Positions 53,526-62,014 of a stretch of 64,000 nucleotides of DNA are shown piece after piece. This DNA comes from Segetibacter aerophilus. GTDB lineage: Bacteria; Bacteroidota; Bacteroidia; Chitinophagales; Chitinophagaceae. Position 1 is the stretch's first letter. Each line of letters begins with the position of its first letter. A model generated the notes under the pieces. It did not search any database. It was not told the origin of the DNA and saw only the letters and a list, made by a program, of their open reading frames with translations. A program made the position numbers and the translations under genes. Where the stretch lies: NCBI RefSeq assembly GCF_007991655.1, contig NZ_BJYT01000026.1, positions 1 through 64,000 on the forward strand, in the 5' to 3' direction.

Positions 53526-55820
53526 ATGACTGAGCTGGAACGGCAAATAGAAGAGTTAACGATGCAGTTGCAGGAACTAAGAAGCCGGCAGATGCAAATG
53601 AACAGCGAAATGGTTTCGGCTGAAATGAAATTGCAGGCGTTGAAGTTAGCAATTGTTGAAAACACAGAAAGTCAACAGCATACTGAGTTGTTTGAGGAAA
53701 CTCCAATTGTGGAGGCACGGCAGGCCATCCCATACATACAACAGGTGAAACATAATATTGAGGAAAGGAAGGTTCTGAAGCAAAAGAAGTCCTATCACGT
53801 AAACCGCGAAATGGAGGACTTCATCGGAACGAATGTTATCAGCAAAGTCGGCATCCTGGTAACTATTGTGGGTGTTTTTATTGGTGCTAAGTATGCTATC
53901 GATAACGAGCTGATCAGTCCATTAATGCGGATTATCGCCGGGTATCTTTCTGCCGCCGTATTAATATTCATTGCCTTCCGGCTGAAGACAAAATATGAAT
54001 ATTTCAGTTCAATTCTAATTGGTGGTGGACTAGCTGTTACCTATTTTATTACTTACATAGCTTATAGCTTTTATGCATTGTTTTCATTGGCAATTGCTTT
54101 TGCATTAATGGTAATTACAACTGGCGCAGCTGTTGCGATTGCCTTATGGTATAACCAGCGGGTAATAGCGTTATTGGGCCAGGTAGCTGCTTATGCGATT
54201 CCGTTTTTACTGAGTAGTGGTAATGGTAATATCTACGTTCTATTTAGCTATATCTCGATTATAAATTTTGGCCTTTTGGTATTATCATTTAAAAAAGACT
54301 GGAAGCTACTTTACCACATCGCCTTTTTTTTAACCTGGCTCATTTACCTGTTTTCAATGATCGCAACCAATAAGGGCACGGCTAACTTTTCTGCAGGCTT
54401 AACTTTTTTGGTCATTAACTTTTTTACTTTTTATGGCGCCTTTCTTTCCTACAAGATTTTAAAAAAGGAATTATACAGGTTAGGCGAGATAGGCGTATTG
54501 CTGTTAAATGCGTTGCTTTTTTTCTTTCTCGGGGCATATTTAGTAGGTCAGGAGTTTCACAATTTTCACATCCTCACCTGGTTTACTATTGCCAATGCGG
54601 CAATACACTTTGCAGTTGGGTATTTTATTTACCGGCTGCGTTTGGTTGATGAAACTGTTTTTCAATTTATTTTGGGTCTCGGTCTTTTATTTATTACAGT
54701 TGCCATTCCAATAGAGTTAGATGGTAATTGGGTAACAATTTTATGGACGTTTGAAGCCACTGCTTTGATTTTTGTTGCCACCAAAACCAATCGTGACCTG
54801 TACCTGGAAATAGCTTTGCCCTTAATTATTATTTCAGTAATTAGTTTGTTTCAGGACTGGTCCCTAAATTATCCTTTTATCCAAACCTCTCTTGCCAACA
54901 GCGCGAGTTATAACAAAACTCCTTTTGTAAATGTAAACTTTGCGCTTTCTCTCTTTGTTTGTGGTTGTTTCGGTTTTATGAGTGCCAGAATTGGTAGGTC
55001 TAAGCCCAGTGCAAAAGCCTATACCAGCAGTTTCTTTTCAAAAGCCTTACCGCTAGCTTTTTTGGCTATTCTTTATTTCACTTTGTACAATGAAATTCAT
55101 TTTGCCTGGGATAGGGAAATTCGGGTTGATAATAGTGCTCTCCTGCTTTATCAATCTATTTCTCTTATCATGTTTACGTGCCTCTATCTTGCCAGTTGGA
55201 ATTTCATAAATAGCTGGAAAATAAAAAGACCAGATTTCCACAACCTGTTAATTGTGCTTGGACTGTTTGCCACTGCTGCCTTTCTTTTTAGTGGACTTTA
55301 TACGATCGCTGAGCTTCGACAGCTTTATATCGGAAGTAATCAAAATGCTTCCAAAATGCTTCTTACTACCAGGTATTTTTCGTTTGCTTGTTTGGCCCTT
55401 TTATGGTTAAGTGTAGCAAATGCCTTTAAAGTCTTCAAACCTTCAGAAGGTCTCCATCGCAGTGTTTCGATTGTTTTTAATATAACAGCACTGGCCATTA
55501 TTTCAAACGAGTTTATTCATTGGATGGATTTATCCGGGTATCAAAATCAATACAAGTTGGGATTAAGCTTAATCTGTGGAGGTTACGCTCTTGCACTGCT
55601 TTTTGTAGGTATGATTAAAAAGAAGAAACATTTGCGTATTTCTGCTATGGTCTTGTTCGCAGCTACATTATTGAAATTATTTTTTTACGATCTCGCATCC
55701 TTATCCACCATCTCAAAAACGATTGTCTTAGTGTTTTTGGGAATACTACTTTTACTTGCTTCCTTCCTATATAACAAGTATAAAGATTTGCTGTTTGCAA
55801 ACGAGGAAAGCAGTCATTAG
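53526..55820 (+). CDS. DUF2339 polytopic membrane protein
   Basis: A 764-residue protein. The N-terminal 60 residues form a coiled coil (MTELERQIEELTMQLQELRS). A motif NVISKVGILVTIVGVFIGAK starts about 20 predicted membrane segments that fill the rest of the protein, as in DUF2339. The function is unknown; some homologues sit in envelope clusters. It begins 11 bases after the HsdR_N gene, an unusual pairing. It has no signal peptide. A 420-base spacer follows. Confidence 0.85.
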   Translation: MTELERQIEELTMQLQELRSRQMQMNSEMVSAEMKLQALKLAIVENTESQQHTELFEETPIVEARQAIPYIQQVKHNIEERKVLKQKKSYHVNREMEDFIGTNVISKVGILVTIVGVFIGAKYAIDNELISPLMRIIAGYLSAAVLIFIAFRLKTKYEYFSSILIGGGLAVTYFITYIAYSFYALFSLAIAFALMVITTGAAVAIALWYNQRVIALLGQVAAYAIPFLLSSGNGNIYVLFSYISIINFGLLVLSFKKDWKLLYHIAFFLTWLIYLFSMIATNKGTANFSAGLTFLVINFFTFYGAFLSYKILKKELYRLGEIGVLLLNALLFFFLGAYLVGQEFHNFHILTWFTIANAAIHFAVGYFIYRLRLVDETVFQFILGLGLLFITVAIPIELDGNWVTILWTFEATALIFVATKTNRDLYLEIALPLIIISVISLFQDWSLNYPFIQTSLANSASYNKTPFVNVNFALSLFVCGCFGFMSARIGRSKPSAKAYTSSFFSKALPLAFLAILYFTLYNEIHFAWDREIRVDNSALLLYQSISLIMFTCLYLASWNFINSWKIKRPDFHNLLIVLGLFATAAFLFSGLYTIAELRQLYIGSNQNASKMLLTTRYFSFACLALLWLSVANAFKVFKPSEGLHRSVSIVFNITALAIISNEFIHWMDLSGYQNQYKLGLSLICGGYALALLFVGMIKKKKHLRISAMVLFAATLLKLFFYDLASLSTISKTIVLVFLGILLLLASFLYNKYKDLLFANEESSH

Positions 55821-56246
55821 CTTTCCTGAAGTCGGTAATTCTGTTCGTTTTCTAATTGGGGAAGCAATATAATAAGGATGAAATCCGTTGTTTCTTACTT
55901 GCGTGCCCTCGCTTGAATGTAACACGGCAGGTTTACTGATAACTGAAAAAAAGGGAGATTAAAATTTATTCTGAAGCAGCGATATCGGGATATATTTGCT
56001 CTTTACCTAACCATTGTTTCGATTTCAACTCAGAATGTTGGTTTGTTGTAAGGCCTCTTTGCGGCCTGTTTTTAGTTTGAATGTTTAGATAACGAATTAA
56101 GAGAAGTATGTAATAGAAGGTTACTCAAGATTTTATTTTAAAGAAGCGATTGTGTGTTTTTATGGCATTGGCATACAAGCACATTTATTTCAACGTTTAA
56201 AATATTCTTCTATTTTTACAATTAATAATTTAAACATTCTGTGGGG
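55821..56246. other. Intergenic region upstream of porV
   Basis: About 420 bases. It contains the hairpin at 56051-56072 and A/T-rich sequence with a weak TATTTTTAC box near 56213. No protein-coding frame was convincing. The hairpin sits 230 bases after DUF2339, more than usual for a terminator of that gene. Confidence 0.5.
56051..56072 (+). terminator. Intrinsic terminator-like hairpin upstream of porV
   Basis: AGGCC (56051-56055) and GGCCT (56063-56067) pair around TCTTTGC, followed by GTTTTT. It is short but GC-rich and ends in a T run. It could terminate DUF2339 read-through or a small RNA transcribed from the preceding 200 bases. Confidence 0.6.
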
Positions 56247-57428
56247 ATGAAACCAAACACGCTTAGAATTTCTGTTGTTCTGCTACTTGCTCTTTCCTTA
56301 GCTACCAAAGCAAAGTCTCAAACTGATAATACAATTAATGTAGTTACTTCAGCGGTACCTTTTTTACGTATTTCTCCTGATGCACGTGCAGGCGGTATGG
56401 GCGATGTAGGCATTGCAACTACACCTGACGCTAATTCGGCTTTCTGGAACCTTGCGAAAACTCCTTTCGCTGCAAGCCGCACAAGTATTTCTACCACCTA
56501 CACTCCATGGTTAAAAGACCTCGGGTTAAATGACGTATACCTTGCATCACTTGCGGGTTACCATAAACTCGACGAAGAACAGGCCGTATCTGCCTCCATC
56601 CGGTATTTTAGTTTGGGTAATATACAATTCACCGATTTCGCTGGTAACGATCTACAGTCTTTTCGTCCGCGGGAGTTTTCGGTTGATTTGGGTTATAGCC
56701 GCAGGCTGAGTGAGAAGTTAGGAATTGGTATTGCGTTGCGCTATATCAACAGCAATCTTGCGGGTGGTCAGGCAGTAAATGGTGTTTCTTACAAAACAGG
56801 CACTGCTGTAGCAGCGGACTTTTCATTATTCCACAATGGACTAAATGCTGCCGGTCAAGGTCTAAACTGGGGTGTTACTTTAAGTAATCTCGGTTCTAAA
56901 ATTTCCTATACCAGCGATGCACAGCAGAAAGATTATATACCTGCTAATCTTGGAGTCGGTGCTGCTTATACATGGATTCTGGATGAAACGAGCAGGTTTA
57001 CGGCAGGTCTTGATATCAATAAATTAATGGTGCCTACGCCGCCTCAAGCTTCTAATAACCCTGATAGCTCTTTACAGATTTATAGGAATAAGGGGGTGCT
57101 TACAAGTTGGTTCAGCAGCTTTGGAGATGCCGGAGGTTTTAGTAACGAATTGAAAGAATACCAGATTTCTGTTGGTGGAGAATATACTTACAATGAGCAG
57201 TTTTCCTTGCGCGCAGGTTATTTCTACGAGGACAAACTCAAAGGAAACCGTAAATACTTTACACTTGGTGCTGGTCTTAAATACAATGTTTTCGGGCTGA
57301 ATTTCTCTTATCTCGTACCTTCTGGTAATGGTGTTAATCGTAACCCATTGTCGAACACATTGCGTTTTAGCCTTGTATTTGATCTTGATAATAATACAAA
57401 CGGAAGCACAACTACAACGGGTCAATAG
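56247..57428 (+). CDS. porV: Type IX secretion system outer membrane channel protein PorV-like
   Basis: A 393-residue outer membrane beta-barrel protein of the PorV/LptO (FadL-like) family, which shuttles type IX secretion substrates between the translocon and the surface attachment complex. Signal peptide about 1-25 (TKAKSQ). The family start pattern VVTSAVPFLRISPDARAGGM then GDVGIATTPDANSAFWNLAK is clear. Barrel strands fill the rest and the C-terminus is Thr-rich. GTG at 56241 is in frame, but the ATG at 56247 is preferred. The gene ends before a terminator and repeat copy 10. Confidence 0.9.
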   Translation: MKPNTLRISVVLLLALSLATKAKSQTDNTINVVTSAVPFLRISPDARAGGMGDVGIATTPDANSAFWNLAKTPFAASRTSISTTYTPWLKDLGLNDVYLASLAGYHKLDEEQAVSASIRYFSLGNIQFTDFAGNDLQSFRPREFSVDLGYSRRLSEKLGIGIALRYINSNLAGGQAVNGVSYKTGTAVAADFSLFHNGLNAAGQGLNWGVTLSNLGSKISYTSDAQQKDYIPANLGVGAAYTWILDETSRFTAGLDINKLMVPTPPQASNNPDSSLQIYRNKGVLTSWFSSFGDAGGFSNELKEYQISVGGEYTYNEQFSLRAGYFYEDKLKGNRKYFTLGAGLKYNVFGLNFSYLVPSGNGVNRNPLSNTLRFSLVFDLDNNTNGSTTTTGQ

Positions 57429-57452
57429 CTCAATAGATAAAATCGTAACATA

Positions 57453-57484
57453 AAAGCGAGGGTACATTACCTTCGCTTTTTTTG
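57453..57484 (+). terminator. Intrinsic terminator after porV
   Basis: AAAGCGAGGGTA (57453-57464) and TACCTTCGCTTT (57468-57479) form a 12-base-pair stem with one wobble and a CAT loop, followed by TTTT. Confidence 0.85.
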
Positions 57485-57526
57485 TTTGCACTAATGGTAA
57501 AGGCTTTTTTGAAAGGCTATTAAGGA

Positions 57527-57587
57527 TAAAAAGTACAAGAGTGCGACGCAACTAAAGCTTAATAGCGGGTAATAGCCAGGGCCCAAA
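57527..57587 (+). repeat. Interspersed GTACAAG-type repeat, copy 10
   Basis: Reads AAAAAGTACAAGAGTGCGAC then GCAACTAAAGCTTAATAG and ends GGGCCCAAAA. C-GAC-G version. Located between the porV terminator and ispF. Confidence 0.8.
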
Positions 57588-57654
57588 AGTAAATTTTACT
57601 TTCAATGATTTTAGCTGAAAAAATCAGATTAGGTGAATTTTAAAATTTAGAAAA

Positions 57655-58137
57655 ATGTTTAGAATAGGATCGGGAATAGATTTTCATCAGTTGGTTGAAG
57701 GAAGAGAGTTTTGGCTTGGAGGTGTTTTAATTCCTCACACAAAAGGGGCACTTGGCCATAGTGACGCGGACGTTTTATTACATGCTATTTGCGACGCTTT
57801 GCTAGGCGCCTTATGCCTCGGTGATATTGGTGTTCATTTTCCTGATACGTCTTCTGAATTTAAAAATATTGATAGTAAGATTTTACTGAAACGAACTTAT
57901 GACCTTATTGAGAAAGAAGGATATCGCCTCATAAACGTTGATACTACGCTTACACTAGAGGCTCCTAAAATTAAACCCCATGTAGAGGCGATGCGAAAAG
58001 TGATCGCCGAAATACTACAGGTTACAGAAAAAGACGTTTCCATCAAGGCTACGACAACGGAGAAAATGGGCTTTGTAGGCCGGCAAGAAGGTGTAGTGGC
58101 TTATGCTACAGCCTTACTCCAGAAGGCTGATTTTTAA
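57655..58137 (+). CDS. ispF: 2-C-methyl-D-erythritol 2,4-cyclodiphosphate synthase
   Basis: A 160-residue enzyme of the MEP isoprenoid pathway. The metal site GIDFHQ (Asp9, His11) and the GHSDADVLLHAICDALLGAL signature are present, and the C-terminus has TTTEKMGFVGRQEG. Length is normal for a homotrimer subunit. It heads a close group, with dut starting 49 bases after it. Confidence 0.96.
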   Translation: MFRIGSGIDFHQLVEGREFWLGGVLIPHTKGALGHSDADVLLHAICDALLGALCLGDIGVHFPDTSSEFKNIDSKILLKRTYDLIEKEGYRLINVDTTLTLEAPKIKPHVEAMRKVIAEILQVTEKDVSIKATTTEKMGFVGRQEGVVAYATALLQKADF

Positions 58138-58186
58138 CATTCTGCTGTATAACTTACAAATCATCTCTGAATCTCAATAATTACAT

Positions 58187-58639
58187 TTGCCTCAAGTGCA
58201 TCAACTTACAATAAACATAATCAACCGGTCGTCTAACCCTTTACCTACTTATGCAACAGAAGGTTCTTCGGGCATGGATCTTCGGGCGGATATTGAAGAA
58301 GAAATCATTTTACAACCGTTGGAAAGAAGACTGGTACCTACGGGATTATTTATTGAGTTGCCATTGGGTTACGAGGCGCAGGTTCGTCCAAGAAGCGGGC
58401 TTGCGATAAAACAAGGTATTACCTGCCTCAATAGCCCCGGTACTGTTGATGCAGATTACAGGGGGGAATTAAAAGTTGTATTGGTTAATTTTTCGAGCGG
58501 ACCTCAAACTATTAAAAACGGAGACAGGATTGCGCAAATGGTTATTCAAAGAGTGGAAATAGCAAGGTTGATACAAGTAGATGAGATAGGCTCAACTGTA
58601 AGAGGTGAAGGTGGCTTTGGCCATACAGGCAAACAGTAA
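58187..58639 (+). CDS. dut: dUTP diphosphatase
   Basis: A 150-residue trimeric dUTPase. The five conserved motifs are seen: [41 protein letters not shown] and [10 protein letters not shown]. The track start is a TTG at 58187; a GTG at 58196 is also possible, and no ATG lies in frame upstream. The gene lies 49 bases after ispF and 9 before the DUF4292 gene, forming an apparent operon. Confidence 0.95.
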   Translation: MPQVHQLTINIINRSSNPLPTYATEGSSGMDLRADIEEEIILQPLERRLVPTGLFIELPLGYEAQVRPRSGLAIKQGITCLNSPGTVDADYRGELKVVLVNFSSGPQTIKNGDRIAQMVIQRVEIARLIQVDEIGSTVRGEGGFGHTGKQ

Positions 58640-58648
58640 ATCAATACG

Positions 58649-59497
58649 ATGAGATTTGTAACAGTACTTATATTTCTATCCATAATAATGGTCGCCTGCG
58701 GATCATCAAGGAAAGTACAAATTGTTCAACCTGAATCGCCAGCACCGAAGGTTGATTCACCGGTAGCTGCTGCGGCAACAGAAAATACACCGGAAATAAA
58801 GCCGTCAACCGCAGCAGAGGTTAGGCCAGCTACAAACGACATTTTTGCAAAGCTTCTTAAACACAACATCAACTTCTCTGCTTTCAGCGGTAAGGCCCAT
58901 TTTGAGTACCAGCAGGGTAAAGAAGGTGGTGATGCAACTGCCTATATCCGCTTAAGGAAAGATTCGGTCATCTGGCTTTCGTTGCGTTTCGCGTTGGGTA
59001 TAGAAGGAGCGCGGGTTTTAATAACAAGAGATAGCATTAAGATGATGAATTTTCAGAAAAAGAATATCTCATACAAAAGCATTGGTTACCTCGAAGAGAT
59101 AACCGGAATACCTCTGGATTTTGCTACACTTCAGGATTTGATTGTAGGCAATCCTATTTTTGTTGATAGCAACATTGTATCTAATAAGGTGAACGCTAAC
59201 AACGAGTTGGAAATACTAATGAGTGGAAACATCTTCAAGCATTTGCTTTTGCTGGATAATGGTGACTATAAATTACTGCATAGTACACTGGATGATAATG
59301 TTGCTGGAAGAAATCGCTATTGCGATATCACTTATGGTGATTATAAAGCGAACGGTAGTGGAGCTTTTTCAACCACAAGAAAAATATCAGTGTCTGAGCA
59401 ATCTAAACTTGATATTGATCTTGACTTTAAACAGTTTTCATTCAATCAACCCGTAACTTTTCCGTTTAATATTCCTAAGAATTATAAAAAGATTTAA
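58649..59497 (+). CDS. DUF4292 lipoprotein
   Basis: A 282-residue lipoprotein. Cys17 follows IIMVAC. After a Pro/Ala-rich linker (about 25-65), the DUF4292 domain shows KHNINFSAFSGKAHFEYQ and SVIWLSLRFALGIEGARVLI, and the LolA/LolB-like fold is likely. It is next to the EnvC-like gene, as is often seen. A role in outer membrane lipoprotein handling is inferred, not shown. Confidence 0.85.
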   Translation: MRFVTVLIFLSIIMVACGSSRKVQIVQPESPAPKVDSPVAAAATENTPEIKPSTAAEVRPATNDIFAKLLKHNINFSAFSGKAHFEYQQGKEGGDATAYIRLRKDSVIWLSLRFALGIEGARVLITRDSIKMMNFQKKNISYKSIGYLEEITGIPLDFATLQDLIVGNPIFVDSNIVSNKVNANNELEILMSGNIFKHLLLLDNGDYKLLHSTLDDNVAGRNRYCDITYGDYKANGSGAFSTTRKISVSEQSKLDIDLDFKQFSFNQPVTFPFNIPKNYKKI

Positions 59498-59542
59498 TTG
59501 TAGGTTTTTTAATATCATTAAACCTGTTACAAAAATTTAGGC

Positions 59543-60940
59543 ATGATCAAAAAAGTAATATTCCTGTTTGTTTTTTCATTGTTTTCTGTCTTATCGTTTG
59601 CGCAGCAAACAAAGGAAGAATTACAACGAAAACAGCAGGACTTATTGAAAGAGATCAGGGATTTGAATGCGACATTGAAAAACATCAGGCACAACAAAAA
59701 CAGGTCTTTAGCCAACTACAACCTGGTAAAAAGAAAGATTGCCGCCCGGGAAGAACTGATCCAAAATATAAATAAAGACTTAAGAATACTTGACAATAAT
59801 ATCTATAAAAACACACTTGAAATTAACCGGCTCAGAAGAGAGTTGGATACTTTGAAGAGGGAGTATGCGAGAAGTCTTGTGTTTGCTTATAAGAACAGGA
59901 GCAATTACGATTATCTGAATTTTATTTTCTCTGCGTCTACATTCAATGATGCAGTAAAAAGAATTACGTACCTGAAAAGTTACCGGCAATACAGGGAGCA
60001 ACAAGTAGCCAACATCGAAAAAACGGAGGATTTAATAAGTAATAAAATAGCTACGTTAAATAATACTAAGAACGAAAAAAGCATTGCACTGCAAGATCAA
60101 AACAGCCAGTTAAAAGACCTTGAGGTTGATAGAAAAGAGCAGAATGAGGAAGTAAATAAACTGAAGACGCAGGAGAATGAATTTGCAAAAGAGATCCGGA
60201 AAAGGGAAAACGACAGGCGCCAGATGCAGGCCGCTATAAGCGCCATCATTAAACGCGAACTTGCTGAAGCAAGAAAAAAGGCGGAGGCACTTGCAAAGCA
60301 AAAGCGGGCAGCTGAAGATGAGAGGAGAAAGAGATTAGCAGAACAGCAAAGGCAGGAGAGACTGGCTAAACAGCAAGCCGCAGCTAATAATGGAGGTACT
60401 ACTCCAACAGCAAAAACTCCATCTTCTCAAACTGAAACGGATGATGAACCGGCAGGCGTTGCCACAACCAAACCTAAAACTAACCGTGTATATAGTGATC
60501 TTGAATCAACGGATGAAGGAAGAGCATTATCCATAAATTTTGAGGGTCGTAGGGGGAGCTTGCCATGGCCTGTAGATGCAGGTGTGCCCACCATTCATTT
60601 TGGATCTTATACTATTCCCGGTACGCAATTGAAAGGTAAGAGCGACGGCTTGACCATCGCAGTTCCATTAGGCGCATCAGTGAAAGCTGTTGCTGATGGA
60701 GAGGTTTCTTCGGTATTTGACTTAGGTGGCGAGCAGGTAGTCACAGTGAGGCACGGTAAGTACTTTACATCATATAGCCACCTTTCTTCTGTAAACGTAA
60801 ATAAGGACCAGGAAATTAAATCCGGTACCGTGATTGGACGTGCTGCTGCTAACGATGACGGTGAAGGTGAGGTAGTCTTCATGGTTACGAATGAGCACAG
60901 CGTTTTCCTTAACCCCGAGCAATGGCTTAGGAGGAAATAG
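59543..60940 (+). CDS. EnvC-like murein hydrolase activator with degenerate LytM domain
   Basis: A 465-residue exported protein. Signal peptide about 1-20 (SFAQQ), a long coiled coil (about 22-260), a Gln/Ala-rich linker, and a C-terminal LytM/peptidase M23 domain (about 345-465). The zinc ligands are mostly missing: the first site reads GLTIAVPLG rather than a H-x-x-x-D pattern, and the last strand reads GEVVFMV (443-447) instead of HFE. Only His413 in SYSHLSS remains. Such proteins activate amidases instead of cutting peptidoglycan themselves. It lies 45 bases after DUF4292. Confidence 0.85.
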   Translation: MIKKVIFLFVFSLFSVLSFAQQTKEELQRKQQDLLKEIRDLNATLKNIRHNKNRSLANYNLVKRKIAAREELIQNINKDLRILDNNIYKNTLEINRLRRELDTLKREYARSLVFAYKNRSNYDYLNFIFSASTFNDAVKRITYLKSYRQYREQQVANIEKTEDLISNKIATLNNTKNEKSIALQDQNSQLKDLEVDRKEQNEEVNKLKTQENEFAKEIRKRENDRRQMQAAISAIIKRELAEARKKAEALAKQKRAAEDERRKRLAEQQRQERLAKQQAAANNGGTTPTAKTPSSQTETDDEPAGVATTKPKTNRVYSDLESTDEGRALSINFEGRRGSLPWPVDAGVPTIHFGSYTIPGTQLKGKSDGLTIAVPLGASVKAVADGEVSSVFDLGGEQVVTVRHGKYFTSYSHLSSVNVNKDQEIKSGTVIGRAAANDDGEGEVVFMVTNEHSVFLNPEQWLRRK

Positions 60941-61108
60941 CACGATCCGGTCGTATTTAAACAGACTCAACTGCTGTCTATTTGAGTCATTTTGTTGAAA
61001 AGCTTTTCTGTAAGAATTCTTCAACCGTTCGTGTAATAATTCGTGCTAAGATTCCGTTTTCTAAGATTTTGGCACCTGCTTTGAAACAGGTGGAAAAAAC
61101 AAAATTAT

Positions 61109-61789
61109 ATGAGAAGAAACTCTACCCTTTTAGCCTTAGTTGCGCTTATTTCACTCTGCTCTTGTCATCGTTATTACACTTCGGCTTCCTTTGCAGAAAA
61201 AGCTTCAAAGCATCGAACAATTGCTATTCTTCCTCCTCAACTGGTAGTCTCCGGTTCAATGCCCCGGAACTTTACAGATTACGATATTGAACAAATGGAA
61301 GAGAAGGAAAGCAAATTCTTCCAGGAGTCGCTGTATAATAATTTCCTGAAAAGAGGTAACAATGGTAAGTATGCCATGAGTGTGAGTATTCAACCATACA
61401 CGAACACCCTGGCGATGCTTCAAAAAAATAGTATCACCATTAGAGACTCCTGGAGCAAGGACGATAAAGAACTTGCTTCGATTTTAGGAGTGGATGCAGT
61501 GGTAAGAACATCCATTCAAAAAGAACGTTTTATGAGTGATGTTGCTTCAGCAGGCATCGATGCTGGAAAGAAAATTTTAGATGCTGTACTTAAAAAGCCG
61601 GTAGTCTTACCTGGTGTTACAAATAAGACAAACGACATTCGTGCTACCTGTTCTATATTAAGTAATGGTGAAGCATTATGGAATGACTCTTATACAAGGG
61701 AAAGCAATTACAGTTTTACTGCCAATGAGATAATTGAACAGATCACTGATAACTTTGCAAAACATTTTCCTTACAAGAGAAAAGCATAA
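61109..61789 (+). CDS. Lipoprotein of unknown function
   Basis: A 226-residue putative lipoprotein; the lipobox Cys is in ALISLCSC (around residue 19). The N-terminal region has IAILPPQLVVSGS, a strand reminiscent of GNA1162/CsgG-like periplasmic proteins. The middle reads KDDKELASILGVDAVVRTSI, and the end FAKHFPYKRKA is basic. I do not recognise a named family. It has its own terminator and lies between the EnvC-like gene and the peptidase. Confidence 0.6.
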   Translation: MRRNSTLLALVALISLCSCHRYYTSASFAEKASKHRTIAILPPQLVVSGSMPRNFTDYDIEQMEEKESKFFQESLYNNFLKRGNNGKYAMSVSIQPYTNTLAMLQKNSITIRDSWSKDDKELASILGVDAVVRTSIQKERFMSDVASAGIDAGKKILDAVLKKPVVLPGVTNKTNDIRATCSILSNGEALWNDSYTRESNYSFTANEIIEQITDNFAKHFPYKRKA

Positions 61790-61821
61790 AGCATATTTCA
61801 AAATTGTAGTCTGTAGTTATA

Positions 61822-61848
61822 GGAGAGGTGGAAACACTTCTCCTTTTT
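61822..61848 (+). terminator. Intrinsic terminator after the lipoprotein gene
   Basis: GGAGAGGTG (61822-61830) and CACTTCTCC (61835-61843) form a 9-base-pair stem with one wobble around a GAAA tetraloop, followed by TTTTT. Confidence 0.88.
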
Positions 61849-62014
61849 ATTTGTTCTTAATGGTAGGGCGATAGAGGAGTTATACTTTTGATTTTTTTTG
61901 CCTGCTTTTGTTGAAACATTAAAAGTGGTAACAGCATTCAAAATCGCTGTAATGATTATTATCTTATTTTCAACCTTCGACGAAACACTCATTTTTCATT
62001 GCTAATAATATACC

